Assembly (NCBI RefSeq): GCF_000001735.4
Contig: NC_003075.7
Location: 17,671,001 to 17,735,000 of the forward strand
Origin: Arabidopsis thaliana
Lineage: Eukaryota; Streptophyta; Magnoliopsida; Brassicales; Brassicaceae
DNA: 64,000 nt
Direction of reading: 5' to 3'
Every line of letters begins with the position of its first letter. The stretch's first letter is position 1. This document shows positions 47,961 to 60,200 of the stretch, one piece after another. A program made the translations under genes and the position numbers. The notes beneath the pieces were generated by a model that saw only the letters and a program-made list of their open reading frames with translations, ran no database searches and was not told where the DNA came from.

Positions 47961-48318
47961 TTAATGATGATTATTCTTATGTGTGTAGATATAATCAAGA
48001 TGAGCCGTCAATGTTCTTCTCACCAAGCAATCTTCGTCGTCTTCTTTATCGCAGCTCTCTCCCGCCACCTCATGTAATTTTGATTCTATCATTTCCTGAT
48101 GAAACACAATGAAACATAAAATTACAAACGAAAATATATAACTACGCATGAATCAACATTCAACATGTGTTTACGCATATAATACTAACCAGACTAAGTG
48201 TATCCGCCGGAGAGGTTGTGAAGGAGGCGAAGTAGGCAGGTTCAGGGCGGGCGCTGCACGTTAGCATGGTGGCGCAAAGGAGGAGAGCTATCGTGATCAA
48301 AGTAGAGAGATTTGCCAT
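47961..48318 (-). CDS. PSK6: Phytosulfokine precursor PSK6 with variant peptide YIYTH
   Basis: Two minus-strand exons (48190-48318 and 47961-48095) give 87 aa. A signal peptide (MANLSTLITIALLLCATMLTC, cleavage after about residue 22) leads into the secreted precursor. The C-terminal half has the PSK family acidic/Cys pattern (GESCDKEDDEDCLVRRT) and the peptide core DYIYTH. Tyrosine sulphation and proteolysis would give a pentapeptide hormone read by PSKR receptors. Canonical PSK is YIYTQ; here the last residue is His. The conserved Asp before the first Tyr, used for sulphation, is kept. Convergent with VQ29. Order matches At4g37720. Confidence 0.9.
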
Positions 48319-48827
48319 TTTGTGATTATAGATTAATTAATTATGGATATATTGAAAACTAATGACCAAAGCATCTTTATATATAGTCAATCATGGTCAA
48401 CTCTTTTCTTAATCTAGTTCTTATTTTAAGAAGAAAAAAATTAGAGTGTTTTGTTCTTATCTTTTTCATTTGTTAATGTTTTTATCTATTAAAAATGTAG
48501 TTGTAAAAGTTAAAAAAAGAAAGAAAGAAAGATGTATATCTCTTTCACTCGTTTTCAAAAAGGAAACAAATGAATGTGTAATATTCAAAATTTTATAGTA
48601 TTTTAAAATTATATATAAAGAAAAGTGGATTTGATAAAAGTTAGGTTATACCAATATGTTTCTAAAGATTAACCATCACACATTACCTCGATTTATATTG
48701 GAAACATCTAGAAGTATATTTATAGGGAGGTTAAATGGACTGAATGTTTTTTGCTACTACTGATTATTATTATTTTGCCATAATTTGCCACTGGTGCTGT
48801 TAAGGGTAAAGGAGATTGTTAATTGGA

Positions 48828-48870
48828 CCAAAACCAATCCCTTTTTTTTTTTTTTTCCAAAACCAATCCC
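48828..48870 (-). repeat. Tail-only insertion: 14-bp repeats around T15
   Basis: CCAAAACCAATCCC at 48828-48841 and 48857-48870 flanks exactly 15 T residues and nothing else. Confidence 0.7.
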
Positions 48871-49801
48871 TAAGAATAATAAAAGAACTTTTTTTGTTTG
48901 GCATTAGTCTATCAAAAACGTTGACCTGTTTTTACGTGAAGTCAACCGTTGATTTTTTCATATTGGGCCAAATATACCAATATACTGGCCCAATGCAATT
49001 CAAGCATGATGGTGGTACAGTCGGAAATAAAAAACTTGAAAGTTGAAACATACATTACTTTAACCCGATTTAATTAGTAGGTCGACACGCAGAAAAACAA
49101 TTTATGAATTGGTTATCAGTAATTTGATGTCACTAATTAGTACAATTATCGCAATAGTTGCAGGCCCCAACCACTATAATGTTAATATCACGAGAAACCA
49201 ATCGATTTTTAAAGTTGCAAAGCAAAGAAGTTCGAAACTCGTTAACTAAACCCACCCTTACGTAAACATTTGACCATATTCTAATATGCATGTACATATA
49301 CGATGCATACATATATATTTGGAGCTATAAGGAGAACCCTAATGGCTAATGACGTACCAAATGACGCCACACGATAAATCTCAACGAACACTCCACCACA
49401 AACATATAGATTACAAAAAGATACATTTAAAAAGCCATAATTAGTGGATTGCTAACGTTACTTACTTACTTTACATCCATTTACTCATATATATATACAC
49501 CACACACACAAAAATATGTGTTAACACGAACGATGCAAGGCGACAAAAATATAAAAGTAATTTAGGAAAAATATATCGCTAATTTGTTGAACTGTAGAAG
49601 CGTAGAGTTAATTTTCTGGATCTGTTGAGTACATCCGACGGCCAAAACTTAATCGACACGAAAGTTTAGGTCGAGGACCCGAGCAATGTTAGCATTTAGT
49701 CGCCATTGTTCTTAGTCTTATACTCTTATTAATGACTTAATAATATCAATTATTGATCGTCAGACTTATATCTATTTAATATACTAATAAAAAATTAGTT
49801 T

Positions 49802-49825
49802 TATATATATATATATATATATATA
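49802..49825. repeat. (TA)12 microsatellite
   Basis: Uninterrupted TA dinucleotide of about 24 bases. Confidence 0.85.
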
Positions 49826-52800
49826 GAAAAGTATTAACGATTTCTCCAGTATGCGACTACCTGGAGACTAAATTATCTTAAACAACATTCTATAGTATTT
49901 GTATCCGTAAAGTTTTTTTTTTTTAAATCAGTACTCAATAACATCAAATATTTGCAACTCATTTTCATAGAAACGACAGACTTTTTCAAAGAAAATTCAA
50001 ATAGCAAGAGTGTTGCATGTGGACATCCATTGCCAAAGAAACGACACGTTTAAGTTTTTCCATGACAAAAATAATAGACTCATTTAGGGTTTTCCCAATT
50101 TACAAATTTTGTCGTTATATGGCCTGTATTCTTTTTATAGTGATTAAAAAACTTTACATGCGTCATATTTAGAATTTCTTCAAACTTTTTATTAAAGTTT
50201 CCTCCTCGACTTTAGTTTAAGATTTTTAAATTTAATATGACCTAAACGGGGCTAAACTAGCCATAGGCTAAGTAATTAGCATAAATATAAGAAAAGCATA
50301 CACACCAAGTTGACTATAATCTTACAAATAAGTATTTGAAGTTTTAACAAATTTTTAAGAATATTTGTTCAGATATGATCTACTGGAATTCCGTTACATT
50401 TCAATGATAGTTTTTGTGGTTAACTTTTTTTAAAGAATTAAATCTTTTTAAAAAAAAAAATTGTTTTTTTCAGAGTTTATATAGTAAAATTTATAAATAT
50501 AGGTATAAAATCAAAATTTATTGGATTTTCCGTAAGTTTAATTGTATGTATGAATCATCAATAGTACAAGATCCATAATATATACCTATACGCATCAAAA
50601 TTGGTATATGTTTCCTCAAGCAAAGGGAAGTTCGTTAATTAGCATAAGGGTAAAGAATAATGTCTTCTACATGATTCGCATGACTATTACTTGAGTTATA
50701 TAAAGATTCTATGTACGTATGTCTTCAGATATGTAAAGGAAGAATTAATGTAATTCTAAAATGTTCTAAAAAATTGATGCGGGTTTTAATTTAGTGGTTT
50801 GTATGTACGAATGTTGCTACCCTGTTCGCTGTCCGGATTCCAATATGATAAATATGCGTGTGAGTACAAACGAAAAAAAGACTATTATAGAACATTAAAT
50901 CTTTAAATTATTGAGTTATTTACGTGTTAAGGCTCAATGAATATTCGAACTAAAGTTGTGACATCAATTTACAAGTAAATGTGGGCTTTCCGTCTTATAA
51001 ACTTTTTTCATTTCCCATGACATGTGTATTGAACTCCTTTAATACAATAATGAGGTGAAAACTTTTTAAGATAAAGATTTTTGTAACTCCACTAGGGAAA
51101 AATCATTGTATCAAACTTTAAAAAATTTCGAAATACAAATGTTAAAATAGACCACTTAGCATGAAATGTTCGTATACGTATATAGATCGAGCTTTAAGAA
51201 CTTTGTACTAATTAGGATCAAACTATAAAATATTTTGCTAATATATCAAACTGTATATGATTATCTCAACAGAACCTTGTTGTAACTTGCTATAAGCCAT
51301 GTTGAAAGCTGGTTCACCAGCCGGGCACAAGCTTAGCTCCTGGCTCATCGACCGATCTGCGATACGACTTTTTCAGTGGTTAACAATAGTAATAGGTCCC
51401 TCCACTCGACCTTTTTTAATGTATATAAAAAGCTAAGATGTGAGCTTTTTTTTCTGGACATTTAAAGTTGAGTTCACATGAGACCGAACCAAAACATGAA
51501 TCTGGCTATAATAAAGCGACGTGTATATGTAATATATATAAGTCTTTGTCCTCTCCACTTTATTCTATATGAAATGCATGTGGCCGTTGCTCCACATTTT
51601 TTGTTTCTCATCATAAATAAGCTAAGTAAAGGTATCTAAAAATTAATATAATTATAGTATACTAAATTTAATTTTAATCAGAATTTTGTACTAGGGATTG
51701 TGTGATTTAGAAGTCTAGGCGCATTTTTCATCCTTATTAATTATCTTTCCTTAGATTGGTAAATTATTAAGCGAAAAAGCTATGTAATGCCGTATATATA
51801 TTTATACAATCAATTATGATTGATGCAGCATTTTAACCAAAGAGAAAACAATTCAACATTAAGATAAAAATTAATTTATTTTCTATATTTCCATTAATTT
51901 TCTGTTGTATATTTAAACATTATTTACGAAACAATATATTTTGATTCAAGATTTAACAATTAAATTATTGAATTTTTCACATTATATTTCTAATGAAGAA
52001 ACTAATCTAAAAATACTCTACATTTGATGTATCCTTGCAATCGAAATATTCAATGTTTCCGTGTAGCAAGCAAGTATATATACTTAACTTTTTGGTCATA
52101 GGTTAACTTATAGGGTTCTTTACAAAAAGCATTGGTCTCATCTCTCATGCAAAGCACCAGTTTGGTTCAGTTAATTGAAAAGTATGTTCCTTAGATTCTC
52201 TGATTGAAACGATGATTCTAGTCCCTCTCCAGTGTGTGTCCATCCCGTGTTAAAAGAAATTGACAAAACTAAAATAAAGAAAGATTGCCATTCTCTTTAA
52301 AAAAAGATTGTCTTTCTCTTTAAGAAAGATTATTAAACAGTGAACATAAAGAACCACAAATTACTCTATTCTGACTGTAAATATCATAATTAACCAGCAT
52401 ATGTTCACATACAATTTTTGTTTTATCTAATCACTAACTAAAATGATAAGTTTATTGAAGATAATATGGAATTGATAATTTTTTGTTTTTTTTGTTGAAT
52501 CTTCTAACAAGAATGAGAGAAAACTATATGAAGTATTCAATTCCAATATGAAAAGTTAAACTTTTTCTAGGAGTGTAAAGAAATATCTCATTCTTGAATT
52601 TCTTAAAACGTGTGAAATATGGACTGTTTTCTTCATCACTAAGCTATTACTGGTTACATAATTTTCAAATTTGTTAATTTATTTTTGTTATATGGACCCA
52701 AAACAAGCTATTGGTGCCCTACACAATATTTCCTGCTTTTACAAAAGTTGGCTCTGCCAAATAAAAATTTTCAAGTTTTTAACCCCACCATAGTGCAACA

Positions 52801-52970
52801 TGACTCAAAAGCTGTTTATACAGTATAGTCTACGGTCTTACATCGTATTTTGGAAATATGACCAAATTACCCCTTGGTTTGTCCATAAATATCAAGCTCC
52901 AACAATGCAATTCTTCCCTTTTCCCCTTCTAATTTCTCTCATCTCTCTATTAGAAAAATTATTAGCAATT

Positions 52971-53717
52971 ATGTTGTCCACTGCACCGGCCTTTTCATTC
53001 TCCGAACCGGGTTTGGTTAATCAATTCTCGGGTTTCCAAACCGGGTTCACTCCTTGGGAATGGGATTGCTCTGATCTCTTTTTCGTGGACCAAATGTCTC
53101 TTGAACCGGCCATCCCTAGTCCTTGTTATGGTGAATCCGACACTGGTTCCGTCAAAATTAATTCCGGTTCTCATGACATGAAAACCGGTTCTGACGAATC
53201 TTGTGCCGGTTTCGTCAAAATTAATCCTCGTTGTGACGACGCCGACATATCAAACGATCTACCGTGCTCTCAAGCAGATGAACCGGACTCGGACGACACA
53301 AAACAATTGACAGCCATCACAAATTTCGGTTCGGGAGAGAATAACCATAACCGGAAAAAAATGATCCAACCGGAGATGACCGACGAGCGGAAGAGGAAGA
53401 GGATGGAGTCAAACCGGGAATCAGCGAAACGGTCAAGAATGCGTAAACAAAGTCACATTGATAACTTACGAGAGCAAGTAAACCGGTTGGATTTAGAAAA
53501 CCGTGAGCTCGGGAACCGACTCCGGTTAGTTTTACACCAGCTTCAACGAGTGAATTCCGACAATAACCGGCTCGTGACAGAACAAGAGATACTCCGGCTA
53601 AGATTGTCGGAGATGCGTCGGATTCTGATCATTAGACAACTTCAACAACAGCAACAATGGGAACTACATAACCGGAGAATGATCATGACTGAACAAAACC
53701 ACCCTCATCTTCAATGA
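52971..53717 (+). CDS. bZIP7: bZIP transcription factor bZIP7
   Basis: Single exon; from the ATG at 52971 it encodes 248 aa. The frame is open upstream to an ATG at 52800, which would give 305 aa. The extra 57 residues (FFPFPLLISLISLL...) are hydrophobic and unlike bZIP N-termini, so I prefer 52971. The basic region at residues about 139-160 has the invariant N-x7-R (NRESAKRSR). The leucine zipper follows at about 165-215, with extra heptads toward LRLRLSEMRRIL. The C-terminus has a Gln run. It resembles group S bZIPs, nuclear dimeric DNA-binding proteins recognising ACGT cores. Function of this member is unknown to me. Paralogue: bZIP6 on chromosome 2. Confidence 0.88.
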   Translation: MLSTAPAFSFSEPGLVNQFSGFQTGFTPWEWDCSDLFFVDQMSLEPAIPSPCYGESDTGSVKINSGSHDMKTGSDESCAGFVKINPRCDDADISNDLPCSQADEPDSDDTKQLTAITNFGSGENNHNRKKMIQPEMTDERKRKRMESNRESAKRSRMRKQSHIDNLREQVNRLDLENRELGNRLRLVLHQLQRVNSDNNRLVTEQEILRLRLSEMRRILIIRQLQQQQQWELHNRRMIMTEQNHPHLQ

Positions 53718-54532
53718 TAGATCAAAATATTTAAGAAGAAAAAATATCGAAAAACTTAGAACAATAACCAAAAAAAAAAAGCAAAGCAAAAAAGAAACTC
53801 TCGCTATGTCTCTCTATCTCTCTATGTAAATGAAATGAAGGTTAGGAAGAGAAAATGATAGTTTTCTAATTTTCCTTTCCACTTTCTCGTTTTCTATATG
53901 TTGTGACTCCACTACACTAGAGAAGAAGGAAAACAAAACAGATTTTTATTTTGGTTTTCTTTTTCCCACTCTCGTGTATGAGATAAATAACTTAAAGAGT
54001 TATTAAATTAATACAACGATTTACATTATTACTTAGTGGAAACTGGAAAGGCTTTATGCGCATTGACATCATGCTACAACGCCCATAATTGTTGAAAAGA
54101 TACACTGTATTTTAAAGTACTAAACCAAGCCTAATAAACCGGTTGCCACGATCCCAAATACTGTAATATCACTACATAATATATCTTAATCGTTAAAATG
54201 CCTATCTCGGCCCAAATAAAGTTTTGGAACATAAAGCCCAACAATAATTTAGGTCCTCAAGTCCATTTTTGTTACGACCCTAAAAGTTTTCCCTTGATGA
54301 AAGAGCAAAGATAAACCCTAGTTTGTAACTGAACAATTAGAATAAAGATTGTGATTATATGAAGTGATTATCAAACAAATGATTCAGAAATCGGAAACGA
54401 AGAAAGAATCAGAAGAACAACGATTTTCTAATTTCCTCTTTAAGCTTTAGAAAGACGAAACAGAACATAATGAAAGAGAAAAAACAGAGCTTTTCTTTTT
54501 TTGTTTCCTGCCGCAGGACTTGGTTTCAGTTT
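53718..54532. other. Intergenic between convergent bZIP7 and GRF2
   Basis: 3' UTRs of both genes and AT-rich DNA, with GGCCC and GCCCA words at 54209-54240 of unclear role. No gene is seen. Confidence 0.6.
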
Positions 54533-56609
54533 TCAGGTTGTGTAATGAAAGTAATCGCCATTGTGTCTGTTGTTCTCTGCAATGGGGCTGCTCACGGAGC
54601 TGTTGTTAGAGAGTGAACAAAATGTGGACTTTTGCAAAACCCCTGTAGGAGAAGATCCAAATGTTGGACTATTCGTTGTACTGTTTAGTACTTCACCTAG
54701 AGGACCTCCTAAGGAGTTTCCCCATGAGATTGGTATCCAAGTATTCACCTTTTTCACAGTAGGCTCGATTGTTGTTTCATCGGTTTGGATCGATAGGTCA
54801 AGCTCGCGGGATAGCCTGAGAGGCGAGAGTGTTGTTTTTTCTTGAGCATTGTTGTTGTTGTGTGTGGAGGAAGGGGATGATGATGCTATTGGAATTGACA
54901 TTGAGAGCTGTGTCCAATCTGATGTCAGCTCTTCAGGCCAAGAATTGTGATTGTGATTCCCTGAATGCTTCTCTTGGTTGCTGCTGAAATCCAAGAACGA
55001 TGATCCATAGGTCTTTGCGGTATTCGGGTTGAGTAACGAATCAGAGGATATGTGTCCAAACTCAAAAGGGTTGTTGTTGTTTCTGTGTTTCTGATGAATA
55101 ACCGGAGATTCCTTGGGTTGTAAGTTGACGGTGGAAGGATATATCGAAACTCCTCTGTTTTGCAAGAGTCAGTAAGTGAGATATGAACTAACAATGAATA
55201 TGCAGAGTATTAAAAATCTGTTTTCACCTGTTGTTAGGTAAAGATTCTGTAGAAGGATTGATATATTGACTTCCAATGGCGAGGCTGCGGTTGCTTGATG
55301 CACGGGCATTGCTTCTGTTAGTATTACCAGCGACAACAGGCTGTTGTGGTGTAGTAACCGCTTTGGATGCAGCAGCGGCGGTTTGGTTTTGGCCAGATTG
55401 GACTTCCACAGGCTTTCTTGAACGATGACGGCCTCTGTTGATGTGTCTTTCACAGTATTTCTGATCAGGAACGGCGTCTCTTGAGCACCGCCATTTCTTC
55501 CCATCTGTTCTGCGGCATCTCCCTGGCTCAGGGTCCATGTTACCGCCTGCGAAACCGAGATGGAAAGTTCCCCATCCGACTACACAAAACCGAACATAAA
55601 CACTCATTAACCATTTATAACAAAATTCCCTATGAAAAATCCTAAAAGCAACCATTGTTGTAAAGACTTTTCAACCAACAAGACAAATCTTGAAAACCCT
55701 ATGAGCAATGTTATGAAGGATTTAGCACCAAAATGACATAAAAGACTAGATAAAATCTGATTCTTGGATTAAGCAACCACACCACAAATGAGTTGATCAA
55801 AACCCCAAAACTTTCACAAACAAGTGATCGCTCAATGGAAAGTTATGTGCAACTAGAAATTGTGTTAAAGAGATGGAGCTTACAGGAACTAGGAGGCAAA
55901 GATCCGTAAGGATAAAAAGACTTCTTGATAGAGATGAGCAAACTAGAAGGAACAGGGACATTGGCTGTGATGTACTTATAGATCAACGCCTGTTGCTCTA
56001 ACTCAGCCCATTGAGTCAATGTAAAAGGTCCTTTAACACCTGTGAAGTTCCCTTGCATGCTCATGTTCATCATCATTCCACCAGAACCATATCCTCCTGC
56101 ATTCCACAGCAAAAATGTAAAAAATTTGATTATTTTACACAACCCATTTCACCAAAATCCAATCAATAAAGAGAAGACATTATCAAACCTGAGCTTCTAA
56201 AGTAAGAAGGTGGAGGAATCTGGTGAAGAAACGGCGAGAGAGAGTTCTTGTTATTACTGCTATTATCCAAACCGACATATTTACTGAAATCAAGAGCGTC
56301 TGGTTTATCTGAGAAGCTAAGCATTTGTTCTTGACGGCGAGAATCAGAGGAAAGAGGAGAAGCAGATCTCATGAGAGGAATGCCTTGGTGAAACGACATC
56401 GTTTTGCAATAAGCAGCTGCAACAGAAGAAGACAAGTTTTCTTCTTCTTCCGCTCTAGTTGTCGTTCTTGCTAGCTTCAAGCTTCGTTGCAAGCAATCCT
56501 CACCGATGAATCCGGATCTATCTTGTTTAGTTCCTATAAGCTCTTTTAGACCAAGTGACTCATTTTCATTACTAGTAACCGACCCAAGAACATGAACACC
56601 AATATCCAT
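54533..56609 (-). CDS. GRF2: Growth-regulating factor GRF2
   Basis: Four minus-strand exons (56189-56609, 55884-56096, 55228-55579, 54533-55154) join to 535 aa, the known length. GRFs are plant transcription factors that with GIF co-activators promote leaf cell proliferation and size. The QLQ domain (about residues 164-199, [19 protein letters not shown]) binds GIF. The WRC domain (about 226-268, [17 protein letters not shown]...CERH) has the C3H zinc motif and nuclear signal and binds DNA. The C-terminal half is Asn/Ser-rich activation sequence, ending DYFHYTT. A miR396 target site lies in the WRC exon. Paralogue: GRF1 on chromosome 2. Confidence 0.97.
55404..55424 (-). promoter_or_regulatory. 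miR396 target site in GRF2 mRNA
   Basis: 21-nt site on the minus strand, starting CGTTCAAGAAAGCC and ending TGTGGAA, in exon 3 just after the WRC zinc motif. It pairs with miR396 with the single bulge known for GRF targets. miR396 cleavage restricts GRF levels in mature leaf tissue. Confidence 0.92.
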
Positions 56610-57160
56610 AAGAAGTAAGTAATATAAAAAGAAAAAGAAGGAAAAAAAGTTAGATAATGACTTGAGAGATAGTTGCCATGGGAGGAAGATAGCTAAAGAT
56701 GAGAGAAGAGAGAGACAGAGGGAGAAGAACGAGGCTTACTTTTGATTTTCTTGAAAGAGATATATATTATTATGTGTTTTTAAAATAAAATGAAAATAGT
56801 TGTGGTGAAGCTTTGGGAGGAGACAAGAATGGTACCTAAAAACACAATCCGGATCTCGGACATGTTAGAACATATTTATCCAATGCTTTTTCATTAATTT
56901 TGCTTTTAGTTCTTCTTCTTTGTTTTGTAAAGTTTTCTTTGCTTGCTTTAAAGGTACAAACTTAGCTTCCAATTTGTTTCAAGTTGTGTAAATTTATGGT
57001 CCCAAATTAGTTGTATAATATGGTGGTAGTTTCTCTATAAGAAAACGTAGGCTATTTCTGTATTATTTGCAGTACATATTTCCCAATTTGTAGGCATTTT
57101 TCTTTATGGGGGTTATTATTTTAGATTTTAGTAATTTTCTTTTGTTGTGATATATGTGCA
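56610..57160. other. GRF2 5' UTR and proximal promoter
   Basis: AG-rich leader to about 56760, then AT-rich DNA. Individual elements are not resolved. Confidence 0.5.
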
Positions 57161-57171
57161 TATAGGGAAAG

Positions 57172-57215
57172 CTAGCTGTAACATTGTTAAAAAAAAGGGA
57201 GAAACTAGCTGTAAC
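57172..57215 (+). repeat. Tail-only insertion or short duplication upstream of GRF2
   Basis: 11-bp repeat CTAGCTGTAAC at 57172-57182 and 57205-57215. Left-flank similarity (AGGGAAAG and AGGGAGAAA) extends the repeat imperfectly, with ATTGTTAAAAAAAA between. Confidence 0.4.
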
Positions 57216-57219
57216 CTGT

Positions 57220-60200
57220 GGAGTTATTAGATTATTTTTGTAATGTTCAAAAGGAAAAATATTAGTGGTTTTAGAAATATAGCAACATTTTTACTTATAG
57301 TAATAGTCTTAATTCATAGAGGAGGTGAATATATATTGATATATTTTGTAATTTGTAATGCCTGTTTTTACCAGAATTTGCAGAAGAAAACAAAGGGTAT
57401 ACTTGAAGTGAGATTTTTGGAATATTATACTATATACACATATATTCACACTTTTAGTGAGATTTTTAGTCTAGGAAACAAATAAAAGAATTGTCCTATT
57501 CATATAATAAATAATAGTATTGAGTGGAGTACCAAATATTTATCAAGATTCACGTGGTTCCAATGATATTTTTGGACCATCTTCTTGGTCGTCTCCCCGA
57601 GGATTTAAGTTACATATATCGGATGGGCCAATTCTATTCTTGAGTGATATTACATCAACGGTTATTGATCCATGTGTTCGATTACATATGTAATCAGTGC
57701 AAGTAAAAAGTAGTTTGGGATATAACTTTGCTGGATTTTTTTTTTTTTTCTTTTTTTTTCTTCACTGGATTTATTTTCTTTGTTCATTAAAATTGCTGGA
57801 CTGATGCGGTTAGTAAGCGTTATTTGCTTTGACCATAAATTTAGTGACACTCCGATTTCAGTTATGCCTTCGGGTAATAATTTGCGAATTGTCTTTTATT
57901 TATCATAAAATTAATCTGATGGTTGGATCATTGGTATGTCATATAATAGAAACAGTAAAACCAATGAACAACAAAAGGATTAGATAATCTTTTTTTCACA
58001 ATATAGTATGAACTTATGTGAATGATATATACAGACGTCGTACTCATGATTTTAACTTGAAAACCATTCAATATCATTCACTTCCAAACTTTGCTATTGA
58101 ACTGTCCATCACAGTTTCTTTATAATTTTTGTATAATGTTGAAATATGAAAAAAAAAAAAAAAAAAAAAAACACTAAAACTATATCAGCAAATTGACTAG
58201 CTTGTGGAGCAAAGTGAATATAATAACAATGGAAAAAGATAAGAGTGTTACTACCAATACCATCCAACAAGAAACGTATATGTTAGTTAAAGCTTTGCGT
58301 AAATGTCCTAAAAAGAAACTAACTCACAAAAAGTCACATGTGGTGTTCATGCATCGATGATGTAAATAATTACCACTCCACATAATATTATGTAGTTAAA
58401 TACGACATTTTGGTTTAATTTCATAATTACGTCAGATCTGATTTTCTTTTAGTCATGCTCCATTTTGTTCGTATTATTTTTTTCTCTTGTAACTTTAGGA
58501 TTCGTAATATTATTGACGAGAGATTAAGTTATAGCAAGTTTTAACTTTTAAAGATTTTACTGTTTTGCAAAATCAATGGTTGATAGAAAACCCAAAGAAG
58601 TTAGCCAATGTACTAGCTAATAACATTGTTTTACATTAATTTTTGCGGGCTACCTTTTGTACGTTTCTTAGTCCCCTCTCTCTCGCATAGGTTTCGACCT
58701 ATATCCCCTGCTTACAAAACCAATGACAATAAACAAAATCAAAGATAATAAAACCAATTATCTATGCAACCAAGGCATTTTTGGGAAAGGGATGCAGACT
58801 TTAAAATATCCGAATATTTTACACTTCTAGATAGTCTACAAATAAACAACGGTAAAATTATACGAAATTGTATATCTATACTATGTTTCATGGATCATAA
58901 CATATGAAAATGTAGATGTGTTGTACATAGTTTACATTCTTTAGATATGATTTGTGTGATAACCAGTAACAGTATTTATTTGATTTATTACTCTCTTTCA
59001 TTTTTTTTCATTTTTTGAAACAAATTATATTGACTTGGTCTTCAAAGGCTGAGTATGTGACTCCACAAATACATAGCATCCTATTATTTGTTATCTTAAT
59101 CGCGTCACATTAATTAATTTTCATCATGTACCACTCGTACTTGTAGAGCATTTACTACATTAGTTACACCAATCATTCGATAATAAGAAATAAACTTAGG
59201 AGAATTGATTAATTATTGATGTAACCGAGTAACTGGACTACTTAAAAATATATCGTTTTCAATTTTCATTATCTTATATGATGATATAGATGCGTTTCGT
59301 TTTCAGTGACAATAATAGTATTTTAGTATATTATTAACTAATTAACTAATATCGGAAATCATAGTAAGCAGGAGGAGGAGCGTGGTGTTGTCAGGACTAT
59401 AAAACGTATTTGTGGAATAAATCCCTTTACTTAGCCAAGGAAAAAAACGTGCAACAGTATATATAAATATAAATGCATGCAAATATTATGAATTGAATGT
59501 AAAAAAAAACACAGATAAAACCCTAAAATCGAACTATGAGTATTTTCCTTTCGTATGGTAGTTTCGGCCAAAACCAAAATTGGCTTTGAGTTTTTTGACA
59601 ACTCAATTATTGGGTACAGATTGAAACAATTGTATTTTGTTTTCCCAAAAAAGCAAATAATTAGCCAAAAAAGAAACAAAAACATTGGGAACAAGGAAAA
59701 AAATAGTGGGTAAAAAGGTAAATTTGGGTAAGATGTGGTGAATAAATGAAGTAGGAGGACATTGGGTGGCGTGTGGGAGGATGTGGGACACATGAAGAGT
59801 GTCGACATGATAGGTGAGAGATATGATACTAGATAGGTTCTTTAGTCTTAGGGTTAGACTTTTGTGACTTTTGTTAGACACCTACCTAAGTGGTTTTGTC
59901 GTCAAATCTGTTTTTAGGACTTTGGTTTTGGTTTAAGTTTTTAGTCAAAGCCTAAAAAGCTCATGCGCTACTCTACTATACACATGTGGACTCATCTTAT
60001 TTAATTTCCTCTCTTTTTCATTAGGTGTGCCGTGTGCATTTATGCCTAGATAAGATAAATAAGATAGAAAAATATTTACTCTTTTACTTTATGTTATTCT
60101 AACCAGTAACGGTTTTAATAACATAAAATTTTAACAGATTATTAAATGAAGAGTATATGTAATAGAAAATGAATCAGTAACTATCCGGAACCAAATGATA

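Larger units (their letters stand above)
48319..52800. other. Gene-free interval between PSK6 and bZIP7
   Basis: About 4.5 kb, AT-rich. It contains the PSK6 promoter, the tail-only insertion at 48828-48870, the AT dinucleotide tract at 49802-49825 and an imperfect repeat of AAAGATTG/TTCTCTTTA near 52279-52330. No coding region or RNA gene could be supported. Confidence 0.6.

Noticed and set aside
59431-59881. Two overlapping minus-strand frames of 92-125 residues
   Set aside because: Hydrophobic AT-rich translation without any family resemblance; overlapping frames in a gene-free stretch.
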